Positions 52,593-61,366 of a stretch of DNA of 64,000 nucleotides are shown one piece after another. The notes below the pieces were generated by a model. The model worked only from the letters and a program-made list of their open reading frames with translations, made no database searches and had not been told where the DNA came from. Made by a program: the position numbers and the translations under genes. Position 1 is the stretch's first letter. The number at the start of each line of letters is the position of its first letter. The stretch covers positions 1 through 64,000 of the forward strand of contig DAOTVP010000011.1 of the NCBI GenBank assembly GCA_034436155.1, read 5' to 3'. Source of the stretch: GCA-2794515 sp034436155 (GTDB lineage: Bacteria > Chloroflexota > Anaerolineae > Aggregatilineales > Phototrophicaceae).

Positions 52593-54515
52593 TTATTGTA
52601 CCGTGTTGCCGACCATGATTTTTTCAAAGGCTTCACGGTCGAGCGTTTCTTCTACGATGAGGATATTCGCCAATTCATCGAGTTTTGCCCGATATTGGGT
52701 GATGATATTTTTGGCGCGTTGATAACATTCCTGCAAAATGCGCTTGACTTCGTTATCAATTTCTTCGGCATAATGTTCGCTATAATCGCGTTGTTCGGCA
52801 ATATCGCGCCCCAAGAACACCATCTGATTGCCTGCACCATACGCCCGCGGACCCAATTTGTCGCTCATGCCGAATTGCGTCACCATCGCCCGGGCGATGC
52901 GCGTGGCTTGTTGCAAATCGCTGGATGCGCCTGTGGTGAATTGTTGCAACGCAATTTCTTCGGCGGCGCGACCACCCAAAGCGGCGACAATCAGGTCTTC
53001 AAATTGTTCGCGGGTGGTGAGCATGGTGTCGTCTTCTTCATCGGGCAACGACATCACATATCCGCCTGCGCGTCCACGCGGGACAATCGTGATTTTATGC
53101 ACATCGTTGGCATGTTCTAACACATGGAATAAAATGGCATGACCTGCTTCGTGATAGGCGAGGGTGCGTTTGGTTTTTTCGGTCAAGACGCGCGTTTTGC
53201 GTTCTGGACCCATCACCACGCGCTCCATGCTTTCTTGCAGTTCGCTCATGCCGATGGTTTTCAGGTTACGGCGTGCCGCCAAAATCGCCGCCTCGTTAAT
53301 CAGATTTTCGAGGTCTGCGCCAGAAAACCCTGCGGTGATACGTGAGATTGCCTCTAAATCCACATTGGGCGCGAGGGGTTTGCCACGGGCGTGAACTTTG
53401 AGGATGTCTAGGCGACCCTTGACATCGGGGTTATCCATGATGACCTTGCGGTCAAACCGACCCGGACGCAACAAGGCGGGGTCTAAAATATCGGGGCGGT
53501 TGGTGGCGGCGCAGATGATGACATTTGTGCCAGTCTCGAAACCGTCCATCTCGACCAAAATCTGATTCAGAGTTTGTTCGCGTTCATCATGACCACCGCC
53601 TAAACCCGCACCACGATGCCGACCAACGGCATCAATTTCATCAATAAAGATGATAGCAGGGGCTTCGGCTTTGGCGCGGTCAAATAAATCGCGTACCCGC
53701 GATGCACCGACACCAACGAACATTTCGACAAATTCCGAGCCAGAAATGCTAAAGAATGGCACGCCCGCCTCGCCTGCGACCGCCCGCGCCATCAGGGTTT
53801 TACCTGTCCCTGGAGGTCCGACCATCAGCACACCTTTTGGCACACGCGCACCCAGTCGGATGAATTTTTCAGGTTCTTTGAGGAATTCGACCACTTCTTT
53901 GAGTTCCTCTTTGGCTTCATCGCACCCCGCCACATCGTTAAACGTGACTTGGGGGCGTTCCATATCCCGCGCAACTCGCGCCCGACTGCGCCCGAAACTC
54001 ATGGCTTGGTCTTGTTGACCGCGCATAGAACGGCGCATCCATAAAATCACCCAAATGATGAGGATGATGGGACCAACGGTGAATAACAATTGAAGCAAAA
54101 TTGCACCTGTCTCATCGGCGGGCATATAACTGATATTGGCAACCAACAATTTTTCGGTGGGGACGTTGTAGGTTTCGCTGAGTAAATTGCCAATATCTGT
54201 GCCTCGCGGGATGGTCATTTGGCGTGTGCCACCAGAGCGCAAGGTGATGGTCACGCCACCGTTGCCATCTTGGACAATGGTCGAGATATTTTCGGCGTTG
54301 ACCTCGCGCACGAGCGCCGCCATGGGGTAACTTTCTTGTCCTAAGCGATTGTTGCCATTCAAAAAGAATAACAACGCCAACATCGTAATCACGCCCACAA
54401 TAATCCATGCCCGTTGGGCATTTTTATTGGGTGCAGGCGGTGTTGATGAGTCATGTTCGTTGGGGTGTTCGCCACGCGGTTTTTGTGGTGGTAATTCAGG
54501 TGGTTTATTGTTCAA
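52593..54515 (-). CDS. ftsH: ATP-dependent zinc metalloprotease FtsH
   Basis: Membrane-anchored AAA protease that degrades damaged membrane proteins and regulators. It has 640 residues: a Pro-rich cytosolic start, TM1 37-52, a periplasmic domain, TM2 139-160, and an AAA domain with Walker A GPPGTGKT 233-240, Walker B IFIDEID ~289-295 and the second region of homology ATNRPDILDPALLRPGRFDR. The peptidase has the zinc motif HEAGH at 455-459. Everything is intact. It ends close to a cluster of family A repeats; families B and C lie upstream of its start. Confidence 0.97.
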   Translation of the reverse strand: MNNKPPELPPQKPRGEHPNEHDSSTPPAPNKNAQRAWIIVGVITMLALLFFLNGNNRLGQESYPMAALVREVNAENISTIVQDGNGGVTITLRSGGTRQMTIPRGTDIGNLLSETYNVPTEKLLVANISYMPADETGAILLQLLFTVGPIILIIWVILWMRRSMRGQQDQAMSFGRSRARVARDMERPQVTFNDVAGCDEAKEELKEVVEFLKEPEKFIRLGARVPKGVLMVGPPGTGKTLMARAVAGEAGVPFFSISGSEFVEMFVGVGASRVRDLFDRAKAEAPAIIFIDEIDAVGRHRGAGLGGGHDEREQTLNQILVEMDGFETGTNVIICAATNRPDILDPALLRPGRFDRKVIMDNPDVKGRLDILKVHARGKPLAPNVDLEAISRITAGFSGADLENLINEAAILAARRNLKTIGMSELQESMERVVMGPERKTRVLTEKTKRTLAYHEAGHAILFHVLEHANDVHKITIVPRGRAGGYVMSLPDEEDDTMLTTREQFEDLIVAALGGRAAEEIALQQFTTGASSDLQQATRIARAMVTQFGMSDKLGPRAYGAGNQMVFLGRDIAEQRDYSEHYAEEIDNEVKRILQECYQRAKNIITQYRAKLDELANILIVEETLDREAFEKIMVGNTVQ

Positions 54516-54605
54516 AACTCATATACTCCAAACTAATCTGTTTGACATTTATGATAAATGGCAATAAGATGCGGGTCAAGATGACCAACAGAATAAGTTG
54601 TTGTT

Positions 54606-54625
54606 GAACGCGCACAAGCGCGTCC
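54606..54625. repeat. Family B palindrome
   Basis: GAACGCGC ACAA GCGCGTCC followed by CGTACAG, between the divergently spaced ftsH start and the response-regulator end. Confidence 0.65.
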
Positions 54626-54656
54626 GTACAGACATACCTATGATTGATTGGTGTAG

Positions 54657-54676
54657 GGACGGCATATATGCCGTCC
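54657..54676. repeat. Family C-related perfect palindrome
   Basis: GGACGGCATA and TATGCCGTCC form a perfect 20-bp palindrome preceded by TGTAG, sharing the GTAGGG lead and ATAT core of the copy at 18152. It lies 13 bp from the response-regulator stop. Confidence 0.7.
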
Positions 54677-54688
54677 AAAATCGCTCAT

Positions 54689-55564
54689 TTATGATTTAGG
54701 GGTATTCGCAACCACCGCCGCGGTCAATTTGGCTTTGAGTGCCTCGATATCCTCAAACGGTCCATCGGCTTGAGTAATTATCCCACTATTCAGGCGTAGA
54801 TGATTGGCTTCCATCGCCTCGCGGGCTTTTTCGCGATCTTTGAGCGGATAGAAATATTCCCGCGATTGCTCGATGCGTTTTTGGATGCGGTCACGAATTT
54901 CATTCACATTGCCCGATTGGGTGATGATGATGAAATCTTCCGGTCCCACATGCCCGATATAATCATCGGCGGTGCCATGTTCGCGCACAGCATTACGAAT
55001 CATCAACGTGACGGCACGTAACACATCATCCGCCGCCACAAATCCATACATCTCACGGAAGCGCCCCAAACTGTTGATACTCATTTGTAAAATCGTCCAT
55101 TTATCGGGCGTGTCGAGCAGGGCGGTCAGGCGCTCATCGACCATCGGACCTTCGGGTAAATCGGTGACGGGGTTGACTAACGCTTGGCGATTGACACGAC
55201 TGATGGCATTCCGTACGCGCAGGCGTAATTCTTGAATATCAAACGGTTTGGTGATGTAATCGACAACGCCCAATTCGAGACCTTGCAATTTATCGACACG
55301 GTCGCGCTTTTCTGTCAGAAAGATGATAGGGGTATCTTGCGTTTGGCGTTGACCGCGCAGTTGCCGACACACTTCGTAGCCGTCAATATCGGGCAGGCGA
55401 ATATCCAACACAATTAAATCAGTATGATGGTCTTTGGCAATTTCGAGGGCTTCTTTGCCCCATGCGGCGGTGAGGACATCATAATTTTGAACACGAAAAT
55501 ACGCGCTCAGCATTTCGGATAAGTCTAAATCATCTTCTACAATCAAAATTTGCGGTTTATCCAC
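54689..55564 (-). CDS. Response regulator with degenerate GGDEF-like domain
   Basis: A 291-residue protein. Residues 1-~120 form a complete receiver with phosphoacceptor D54 (LIVLDIRLPD) and K106 (ITKPF). The C-terminal part resembles a GGDEF domain in layout (NPVTDLPEG, FVAADDVLRAVTLMIRNAV), but the catalytic GGDEF is GPEDF, so it probably makes no cyclic di-GMP and may bind a nucleotide or partner. Its start overlaps the end of the V4R gene by 8 bp, placing it last in a three-gene operon. Confidence 0.9.
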   Translation of the reverse strand: MDKPQILIVEDDLDLSEMLSAYFRVQNYDVLTAAWGKEALEIAKDHHTDLIVLDIRLPDIDGYEVCRQLRGQRQTQDTPIIFLTEKRDRVDKLQGLELGVVDYITKPFDIQELRLRVRNAISRVNRQALVNPVTDLPEGPMVDERLTALLDTPDKWTILQMSINSLGRFREMYGFVAADDVLRAVTLMIRNAVREHGTADDYIGHVGPEDFIIITQSGNVNEIRDRIQKRIEQSREYFYPLKDREKAREAMEANHLRLNSGIITQADGPFEDIEALKAKLTAAVVANTPKS

Positions 55565-56249
55565 GTTTCGTTCCCCCTATTGGGTTCTTATTGATTTTGA
55601 ATACACACATTTCGCCACCACTGGCACAGCACTGTATTTCTTGCACATGAAATTCTTGCCCACTGGTAGACCAATTTAAGCCCTCTTGTAAAATGCCGAC
55701 AAGGGCATGACATACGGGGCGTTCTGCGGTGCGTCCCCATGCCATAGGGCTATTTTTGACCTCAAACAGATAGGCATCGGGGCGCATTTTTACGGTGCTT
55801 GTTTGGTCGCTAAAATTGCTAAAAACGGCGGCAAGCGTTTGAATGCCGATGGTCGCACGACTATCGAGTGGTAAGGCAACGTAGGCAGGGTCTTTCATGC
55901 CAGCAAACGCGCCAAACCGATTTAACCCAATGGCAAACATTTCGCGCCCAACGCGCAACGCCATACTTCTGCCACCACGCGCACCAAATAACACCTCTAA
56001 TTGCTGGCTGATAGCAGATAGGTAGGCAAAATCGAATTCGCGTACCATCGTATCGGGCGGTGGTGATTGGATAAACTGGGTCAATCCCGACATCGTTAAA
56101 ACGGTATGCACACTCGCTTCGCCCATAACGGCTTCCATTGCCAATAAAAAGAGCCGTGCAAAACGGTTTGGGTAAAAAAGCCCACTAGAGTCTAACACGG
56201 TTGGTTTTGCCTTCCGATGGATTTGCTTTTGCCTATCAAAGCCGTGCAA
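55557..56249 (-). CDS. V4R (4-vinyl reductase-like) sensor protein
   Basis: A 230-residue protein. The last ~60 residues match the V4R small-molecule-binding domain: VCHALVGILQEGLNWSTSG and a cysteine cluster QCCASGGEMCVFKI. Earlier comes a helical region (RFARLFLLAMEAVMGEASV) and RGGRSMALRVGREMF. V4R domains bind hydrocarbons or metals and relate to heme-NO-binding folds. Positioned between a roadblock protein and a response regulator, it probably serves as the sensing input; ligand unknown. Gap to the upstream gene is 54 bp; overlap with the next is 8 bp. Confidence 0.82.
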   Translation of the reverse strand: MHGFDRQKQIHRKAKPTVLDSSGLFYPNRFARLFLLAMEAVMGEASVHTVLTMSGLTQFIQSPPPDTMVREFDFAYLSAISQQLEVLFGARGGRSMALRVGREMFAIGLNRFGAFAGMKDPAYVALPLDSRATIGIQTLAAVFSNFSDQTSTVKMRPDAYLFEVKNSPMAWGRTAERPVCHALVGILQEGLNWSTSGQEFHVQEIQCCASGGEMCVFKINKNPIGGTKRG

Positions 56250-56303
56250 AAATGACTACGCCTCACATGACACCCATTCATGCACGACTTTGCTATGACA
56301 CAG

Positions 56304-56675
56304 TTACACAAGTTTGGATAACGCCTCGACTGTCCGATTAATATCGAGGAAAATCAGCCCAAGTTTGGCATCTTTCCGCGCCAAGACGGTCAATACGGCT
56401 TCTTCTCCGACCGAAGTCAGGATAACATAGCCGTTTTCACCTTTGACCATGACTTGTTCCAACTCGCCACGCCCCAGTTCGGATGAAATCCGTTCACCGA
56501 GCGACAGCATCGCGGCAGACATGGCGCTTACGCGGTCTTCTTCGATATCGGCAGGCAACGATGAAGCCATACTCAACCCATCTACGCTCACAATCGCGGC
56601 GGCTTCAACATCGCCAGAGCTTGCTTGTAAATCGCGTAGACGCTCAACCAGTTGTTCGGTACGTGACTTAGACAA
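56304..56675 (-). CDS. Roadblock/LC7 domain protein
   Basis: A 123-residue single-domain protein: VERLRDLQASSGDVEAAAIVSVDGLSMAS at the start, then helix AMSAAMLSLGERISSELG and strands VMVKGENGYVILTSVG and AVLTVLARKDAKLGLIFLD, the roadblock/MglB fold. Such proteins regulate small Ras-like GTPases or scaffold signalling complexes. No GTPase gene lies in this window. It opens with TTG 56675, with AGGAG 8 bases upstream, and leads the operon with the V4R and response-regulator genes. Confidence 0.93.
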   Translation of the reverse strand: MSKSRTEQLVERLRDLQASSGDVEAAAIVSVDGLSMASSLPADIEEDRVSAMSAAMLSLGERISSELGRGELEQVMVKGENGYVILTSVGEEAVLTVLARKDAKLGLIFLDINRTVEALSKLV

Positions 56676-56725
56676 CGGTCATCTCCTATTCCGCAATCAT
56701 ATCATCATTAAAAAAATTCTCTATA

Positions 56726-56738
56726 CCTATAGTATAGG
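56726..56738. promoter_or_regulatory. Palindrome upstream of the roadblock operon
   Basis: CCTATA-G-TATAGG, a perfect 6-bp inverted repeat with a one-base centre, lies 51 bp before the operon start. It may be an operator or part of a -10 region. Confidence 0.35.
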
Positions 56739-56842
56739 CGATATACAGATAATAATACCATGATTGTTTGTACTATATCGCAAATTAGGGTAGATATGCA
56801 AATCTTTTTTGCTAGTTTGGGGGTTTTCATTTTCAAAGGTGA

Positions 56843-56872
56843 TTGTCAAACGGGCTAAACAAATGTTAGAAT
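56843..56872 (+). promoter_or_regulatory. Promoter of the GNAT-like gene
   Basis: TTGTCA (56843-56848), 18 bases, TAGAAT (56867-56872), about 25 bp before ATG 56897. Confidence 0.5.
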
Positions 56873-56896
56873 GGTCATGGAAGAGAGTGAAGGTTT

Positions 56897-57895
56897 ATGT
56901 CAAACAAAGATACAGACATTCGCCCTGCAACATTAGTCGATTTGCCGATGCTCTATCGCAGTATGGATAAAGCCATTTTGCTCGATAGCATCGCCGATTG
57001 TGTGCGCGATAAACACGACCTGATGGGTGTGTTGTTGTCGAGCAATGTTTTGCGTCCGTTTGGCGGGATTCATACCTTCGTTGCCCGTTCAGACCGTCAT
57101 CAGGTGGTCGGGCAATTTCGGATGAAAGCCGATAACAGTAGCGCCCATGTGGTGTTTCTTGCGCCGACACTCGATGGCGATACCGAAGAGGGCTTGTGGT
57201 TGTCGTTACTCGATGCCATGGTGCAAGAGGCGGGTCGCCAAGAGGCGCACATGCTCATCGGCGAAATTGACGAGCATTCCCCACTATTCGAGACCATGCG
57301 GACGAGTGGGTTTTCTGTGTATACCCGTCAACAAATTTGGCAACGTCCGCCTTTGCCCCTCTCCCATATACCGAGTGAAATGGCTCTGCACGAAGCCACC
57401 GATGCCGATATGCTGTCTGTACATGCCTTGTTGGGGCGCACGCTCCCCAGTCTGATGCAATCCATCCCATGTACACCCGATGATGCCCAACGGTGGATTT
57501 ATAAAAAAGACAATCGTGTCGAGGCGTATTTCGCCGTTTCTGGAGGTAAATATGGTGTTTATATTGTACCGTTTATTAACCCCGAAGTTGTGACGAGCGA
57601 TGAGGTACTCCTCTTATTAGAGACATTGTTGCATCGTCTGCCCAAATCGGAACGTCAAACCGTGTTCATCCGCGTCAGACGCTATCAAGAATGGATGGAT
57701 TATGCCCTCGCACGCCTGGGTTTTATGCCCACCGACATCACCCAAGCCGTGATGGTGCGTCATATCACCATCCGCAACAAACAACATCGCCACGCTTTTG
57801 GGATGCAACACGCCCTAAAAGCCATTTTAGACCCTGTTAAGATTAACCAATCATATCCTCAGACAGAGGATTGTTATATCGAAATTACACGATAA
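56897..57895 (+). CDS. GNAT-like protein upstream of the R3H ATPase
   Basis: A 332-residue protein that looks like two GNAT acetyltransferase-type halves. The first begins IRPATLVDLPMLYRSMDKAI and ends with a MLIGEIDEHSPLFETMRTSGFSVY segment; the second starts MALHEATDADMLSVHALL and ends RVRRYQEWMDYALARLGFM. The canonical acetyl-CoA loop is not clear in either half. It ends 7 bp before the R3H ATPase gene, so they are cotranscribed. The substrate is unknown; it could be a non-catalytic binding protein. Confidence 0.75.
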   Translation: MSNKDTDIRPATLVDLPMLYRSMDKAILLDSIADCVRDKHDLMGVLLSSNVLRPFGGIHTFVARSDRHQVVGQFRMKADNSSAHVVFLAPTLDGDTEEGLWLSLLDAMVQEAGRQEAHMLIGEIDEHSPLFETMRTSGFSVYTRQQIWQRPPLPLSHIPSEMALHEATDADMLSVHALLGRTLPSLMQSIPCTPDDAQRWIYKKDNRVEAYFAVSGGKYGVYIVPFINPEVVTSDEVLLLLETLLHRLPKSERQTVFIRVRRYQEWMDYALARLGFMPTDITQAVMVRHITIRNKQHRHAFGMQHALKAILDPVKINQSYPQTEDCYIEITR

Positions 57896-57902
57896 GGATT
57901 AT

Positions 57903-59570
57903 ATGGAGAAACGAATAACCGATGATATAGATAAGCTCAAGCGTGTTCTGCCCGATTATATCAACGAAAAATTGGACATCATCGGCGATACAGACCGCCT
58001 GCTTGAGATCGTATTAGATTTGGGGCGCTTCCCAACTGCCCGTTATGTCGATGGGGAAATCGTTTTGGTCGAGCGCGAAGTCACCCGTGATGATTTAGAT
58101 GATGTTGTCGCCAATATCGGCGATTTCGATGCCGATAACCGCGCAGGCATGGAGCGCACTCTGCACCGCATTTCTGCCATTCGCAATCGGCGCGGGGCGG
58201 TGGTTGGGTTGACGTGCCGTGTCGGACGGGCGGTATATGGCACGATCGATATCATCGAAGACCTGATTTTATCTGGTCAGAGCATTTTATTACTCGGTCC
58301 GCCAGGTGTGGGCAAAACCACCATGTTGCGCGAGACAGCGCGTGTTTTGGCGACTACGAAGCGTGTCGTCATTGTCGATACATCCAACGAAATCGGTGGC
58401 GATGGTGATGTGCCTCATCCCGCCGTTGGAAAATCGCGGCGGATGCAAGTCAACGCGCCAGAACGTCAACACGAAGTCATGATTGAGGCGGTCGAAAATC
58501 ATAACCCAGAGGTCATCGTCATTGATGAAATTGGGCGTGAACTCGAAGCCGCCGCCGCCCGCACCATCGCAGAACGTGGCGTGCAATTGGTCGGCACGGC
58601 ACATGGGAATGCGCTCGAAAACTTGATGCTTAACCCGACATTATCTGACCTGATCGGCGGAATCGAGTCGGTGACATTATCTGATGACGAAGCACGACGC
58701 AGAGGCACACAAAAAACCGTGTTAGAACGGCGTGCGCCACCCACATTTGATGTGTTGGTCGAAATCCAGACTCGTGATCGCATGATTGTGCATACCAGCG
58801 TATCCGATTCGGTGGATGGTATTCTGCGCGGGCGCGTGTTGCCTGTCGAATTGCGGACTCGTGATGAAAATGGCGAGATTCACATTCAGATGATAACGCC
58901 CGAATCGTTGCGCCCGATTAGCAATGAACGCAGTGCCGATGATGCCCGCGTGAATAAATCGCCCAAGCGGGAACGCACTAACGGCAATGGTCATGCGGTG
59001 ACACCGAATAATGGCTATAACAATCGCCCAAATACGGCGCGTCCAACGCCGATGGTGGTCGATGAACCTATCCCGCCACGCCTGACGGAAGATAAACCGC
59101 TCCAGACGCTCAAGGTGTATGTATTTGGGCTTGCCCGTGACCGCTTGCAACAAGCCGCCAAACGCTTGCATGTGCCGTTGGTGGTCACGGATGATTTACA
59201 CAATGCTGATGCGGTGGTGACGATGAAAAATTATTATCGCCGCAGACCGAAATTGATCGTGGATGCCGAGCGTAAGGGCATGTCTGTTTATGTGTTACGG
59301 GCGAATACCGTCAGCCAGATGGAAAATTTTCTGATTGATGTGTTCAAACTGGATGTGGATATGATAGACCCTTTCGCTGATGCCCTGCGCGAAGCGGAGC
59401 TTGGGATTTTGCAAGTGCGCTCAGGGCAGGCGTTTGTCGATTTGTTGCCACAAGATGCGTCTGTTCGGCGCTTACAACATCAGATGGTGCGTAAAGCCCA
59501 ACTCGTCTCGAAAAGTGTCGGGGATGAACCCCTGCGGTATATCCGCATTTTTCGGCAAGAACCGGAGTAA
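57903..59570 (+). CDS. SpoIIIAA-like ATPase with C-terminal R3H domain
   Basis: A 555-residue ATPase. Residues ~1-115 form an N-terminal domain, then an AAA/RecA-like ATPase with Walker A GPPGVGKT (132-139) and Walker B VIVIDE (204-209), of the kind seen in stage III sporulation protein AA. A ~80-residue polar linker follows, then a ~90-residue region, and finally an R3H-type single-strand nucleic acid-binding tail (~495-550, SVRRLQHQMVRKAQLVSKS). It likely acts on RNA or DNA. It sits directly upstream of tmk, separated by family A repeats. Confidence 0.88.
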   Translation: MEKRITDDIDKLKRVLPDYINEKLDIIGDTDRLLEIVLDLGRFPTARYVDGEIVLVEREVTRDDLDDVVANIGDFDADNRAGMERTLHRISAIRNRRGAVVGLTCRVGRAVYGTIDIIEDLILSGQSILLLGPPGVGKTTMLRETARVLATTKRVVIVDTSNEIGGDGDVPHPAVGKSRRMQVNAPERQHEVMIEAVENHNPEVIVIDEIGRELEAAAARTIAERGVQLVGTAHGNALENLMLNPTLSDLIGGIESVTLSDDEARRRGTQKTVLERRAPPTFDVLVEIQTRDRMIVHTSVSDSVDGILRGRVLPVELRTRDENGEIHIQMITPESLRPISNERSADDARVNKSPKRERTNGNGHAVTPNNGYNNRPNTARPTPMVVDEPIPPRLTEDKPLQTLKVYVFGLARDRLQQAAKRLHVPLVVTDDLHNADAVVTMKNYYRRRPKLIVDAERKGMSVYVLRANTVSQMENFLIDVFKLDVDMIDPFADALREAELGILQVRSGQAFVDLLPQDASVRRLQHQMVRKAQLVSKSVGDEPLRYIRIFRQEPE

Positions 59571-59577
59571 CATATTA

Positions 59578-59688
59578 GGGACGATATACGCGCTTTGCGT
59601 TAATCGTCCCGTACAAACGCAAGTTTTTCAGATTTGATATGAAATTTTGAGATGTGTAGGGGCGGATTAGCGAAGCGTATATCCGCCC
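59578..59688. repeat. Family A repeat, inverted pair
   Basis: Forward copy 59578-59610 (outer GGGACGAT/ATCGTCCC) begins 8 bp after the R3H ATPase stop; reverse copy 59660-59688 (outer GGGCGGAT/ATCCGCCC). Their CGTACA and TGTAGG tails face inward. They fill the gap to tmk. Confidence 0.9.
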
Positions 59689-59751
59689 TTGAAATATCGA
59701 ATTATTGATGAAACACATTTAATTCAATATTGGAAATAATAAGGGGGACGC

Positions 59752-60480
59752 ATGTTCATCACCTTTGAAGGCATGGATGGCAGTGGTAAAACCACGCAAA
59801 TCGCCGAATTGACCGCGTATTTGCGCCAACACAATCATCGCGTACTCACCACACGCGAACCGGGTGGCACAGCCATCGGCGACCAAATCCGCGCCGTGTT
59901 ACTCGACAACAAAGAGAGCGCCGAAATGCACCCCCGCGCCGAGTTATTACTATTCTGTGCATCACGGGCGCAATTGGTGGGGCAGGTGATTATGCCACAT
60001 CTCGAATCGGGCGGGGTGGTCATCTGTGACCGCTTTATCGATTCAACCTACGCCTATCAAGGCTATGGACACGGCTTGAATTTAGATACGCTACGCCACA
60101 TCATCACCTTCGCTACGGGCGGATTATCCCCCGACATCACGCTATTTTTAGATATATCCCCCAGAAAGGCATTAGAACGGCGTGCCAAAGCGACCCTATT
60201 TGGCGATGCCTATAATCGCTTGGATGATATGGAAATGCCATTTCATGAAAAAGTGTACGCGGGTTATAAAGACCTGATTTTAGCCCAACCAGACCGTTTT
60301 ATCGTGATTGATGCCGATGCCACGCCCGACCTTGTGCAATTGCGAATCCGCACCGCGCTCGCGCCGTATCTGAACTTGCCACCGCAACCATCCGAACCGC
60401 CGCGTGCGCCAAAATCATCCCCCAAACAAAAAACTGCGCCGATGAAGAAAAAAGCACCCCGTAAGGATAATTTATCGTGA
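59752..60480 (+). CDS. tmk: Thymidylate kinase
   Basis: Phosphorylates dTMP to dTDP. The 242-residue protein has P-loop FEGMDGSGKTTQ, TREPGGTAIGD and DRFIDSTYAYQGYG, then the lid region RRAKATLFGDAYNRLD. After ~205 residues of kinase it carries a Pro/Lys-rich tail (PKSSPKQKTAPMKKKAPRK) of unknown role. AAGGGGG stands before ATG 59752. Its stop overlaps the next gene by 4 bp. Confidence 0.96.
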   Translation: MFITFEGMDGSGKTTQIAELTAYLRQHNHRVLTTREPGGTAIGDQIRAVLLDNKESAEMHPRAELLLFCASRAQLVGQVIMPHLESGGVVICDRFIDSTYAYQGYGHGLNLDTLRHIITFATGGLSPDITLFLDISPRKALERRAKATLFGDAYNRLDDMEMPFHEKVYAGYKDLILAQPDRFIVIDADATPDLVQLRIRTALAPYLNLPPQPSEPPRAPKSSPKQKTAPMKKKAPRKDNLS

Positions 60481-60773
60481 TTCAAATCACCTTTAATATC
60501 AATATAGACGAGTCGCAAGCCCCCGATAGCCCGTTATTCGATGAGTTTGAATTGGCGCAGATGCTCGATCATACCAAAGCGCAAATCGTCCAATTTTTAC
60601 AAACCCGCTTGGGAAGTTTACGCTGTCCAACCCACGATGAACTCGCCCGTGTGCGCGTGGACGGGGTGTATAACACCGATAGCGAACAACTCGATTTTCA
60701 ATATCATATCGATACGTGTTGTCAGATGTTCCTCATGCAGGCGATAGGGGCGCTGAATCGGGCGGAAATGTGA
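60477..60773 (+). CDS. Small conserved-looking protein coupled to tmk
   Basis: A 98-residue acidic protein starting with GTG inside the tmk stop (GTGA), so it is translationally coupled. It has a strand-like start (IQITFNINIDES), a helical middle (AQMLDHTKAQIVQFLQTRLG) and two adjacent cysteines near the end (HIDTCCQMF). I do not recognise the family. Confidence 0.7.
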   Translation: MIQITFNINIDESQAPDSPLFDEFELAQMLDHTKAQIVQFLQTRLGSLRCPTHDELARVRVDGVYNTDSEQLDFQYHIDTCCQMFLMQAIGALNRAEM

Positions 60774-60794
60774 TTGATTGGCGTGATATGGATA

Positions 60795-60880
60795 GGAAGG
60801 ATATACGCGCTACTCGCTAATCCTTCCCTACAAACCGAACATGCCCGTAGAGGCGGATGAACGAAGTGTATATCCGCCCT
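60795..60880. repeat. Family A repeat, inverted pair
   Basis: Forward copy 60795-60827 with the outer stem changed to GGAAGGAT/ATCCTTCC (two compensatory pairs), and reverse copy 60851-60880. They lie between the convergent small gene and the FmdB gene. Confidence 0.88.
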
Positions 60881-60903
60881 CGAAAACATCGTAACAACAC
60901 CAT

Positions 60904-61281
60904 TCATTCCGTTTTGGGCGGTGGTGGCGGGTTATTCTGCAAATCGCGCTCCACTTTTTCGAGCGAATCGCCTTTGAGCAGGCGTTGCGTCGCCTCGTGA
61001 TAGTCTATGCCCAAACGTGGGTCTGCACCGCCGATTTGGTTGAACATCTCACCGACTTGGCGCGAATTGCCCGATTGCAACACCGAGAGCATTTCGTTGC
61101 TGTTCATTTTGCGATAATCTCGTGTGGGTTGTTGAATTGCCACCCGTGTGATGAGGCGCGAAAGCTGGTTGCTGTGGCAATTGGGGCATACTTTTTGCGC
61201 CATATCGTAATCGGCATACGTTTTATACGATAGCGTAAACCGATTTCCGCACGATTGGCACTTATAATCATAACTAGGCAT
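60904..61281 (-). CDS. FmdB-family zinc-ribbon protein
   Basis: A ~125-residue protein opening MPSYDYKCQSCGNRF, with a second CPNC pair making the four-cysteine zinc ribbon of the FmdB/regulatory protein family. The rest is polar and helical, ending in PPPPPKTE. ATG 61281 is chosen because GAGG lies upstream and the family begins MPxYxYxC; an in-frame ATG at 61302 is less likely. It may bind nucleic acid or protein; function of the family is largely unknown. It diverges from the rhomboid gene. Confidence 0.9.
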   Translation of the reverse strand: MPSYDYKCQSCGNRFTLSYKTYADYDMAQKVCPNCHSNQLSRLITRVAIQQPTRDYRKMNSNEMLSVLQSGNSRQVGEMFNQIGGADPRLGIDYHEATQRLLKGDSLEKVERDLQNNPPPPPKTE

Positions 61282-61366
61282 TTTGCGGTTATCCTCATTC
61301 ATGGTATTGGTTTATAATGTGCATGATACCATATCCAGATTAGAATTTTATTGACGAGAAAAAACT

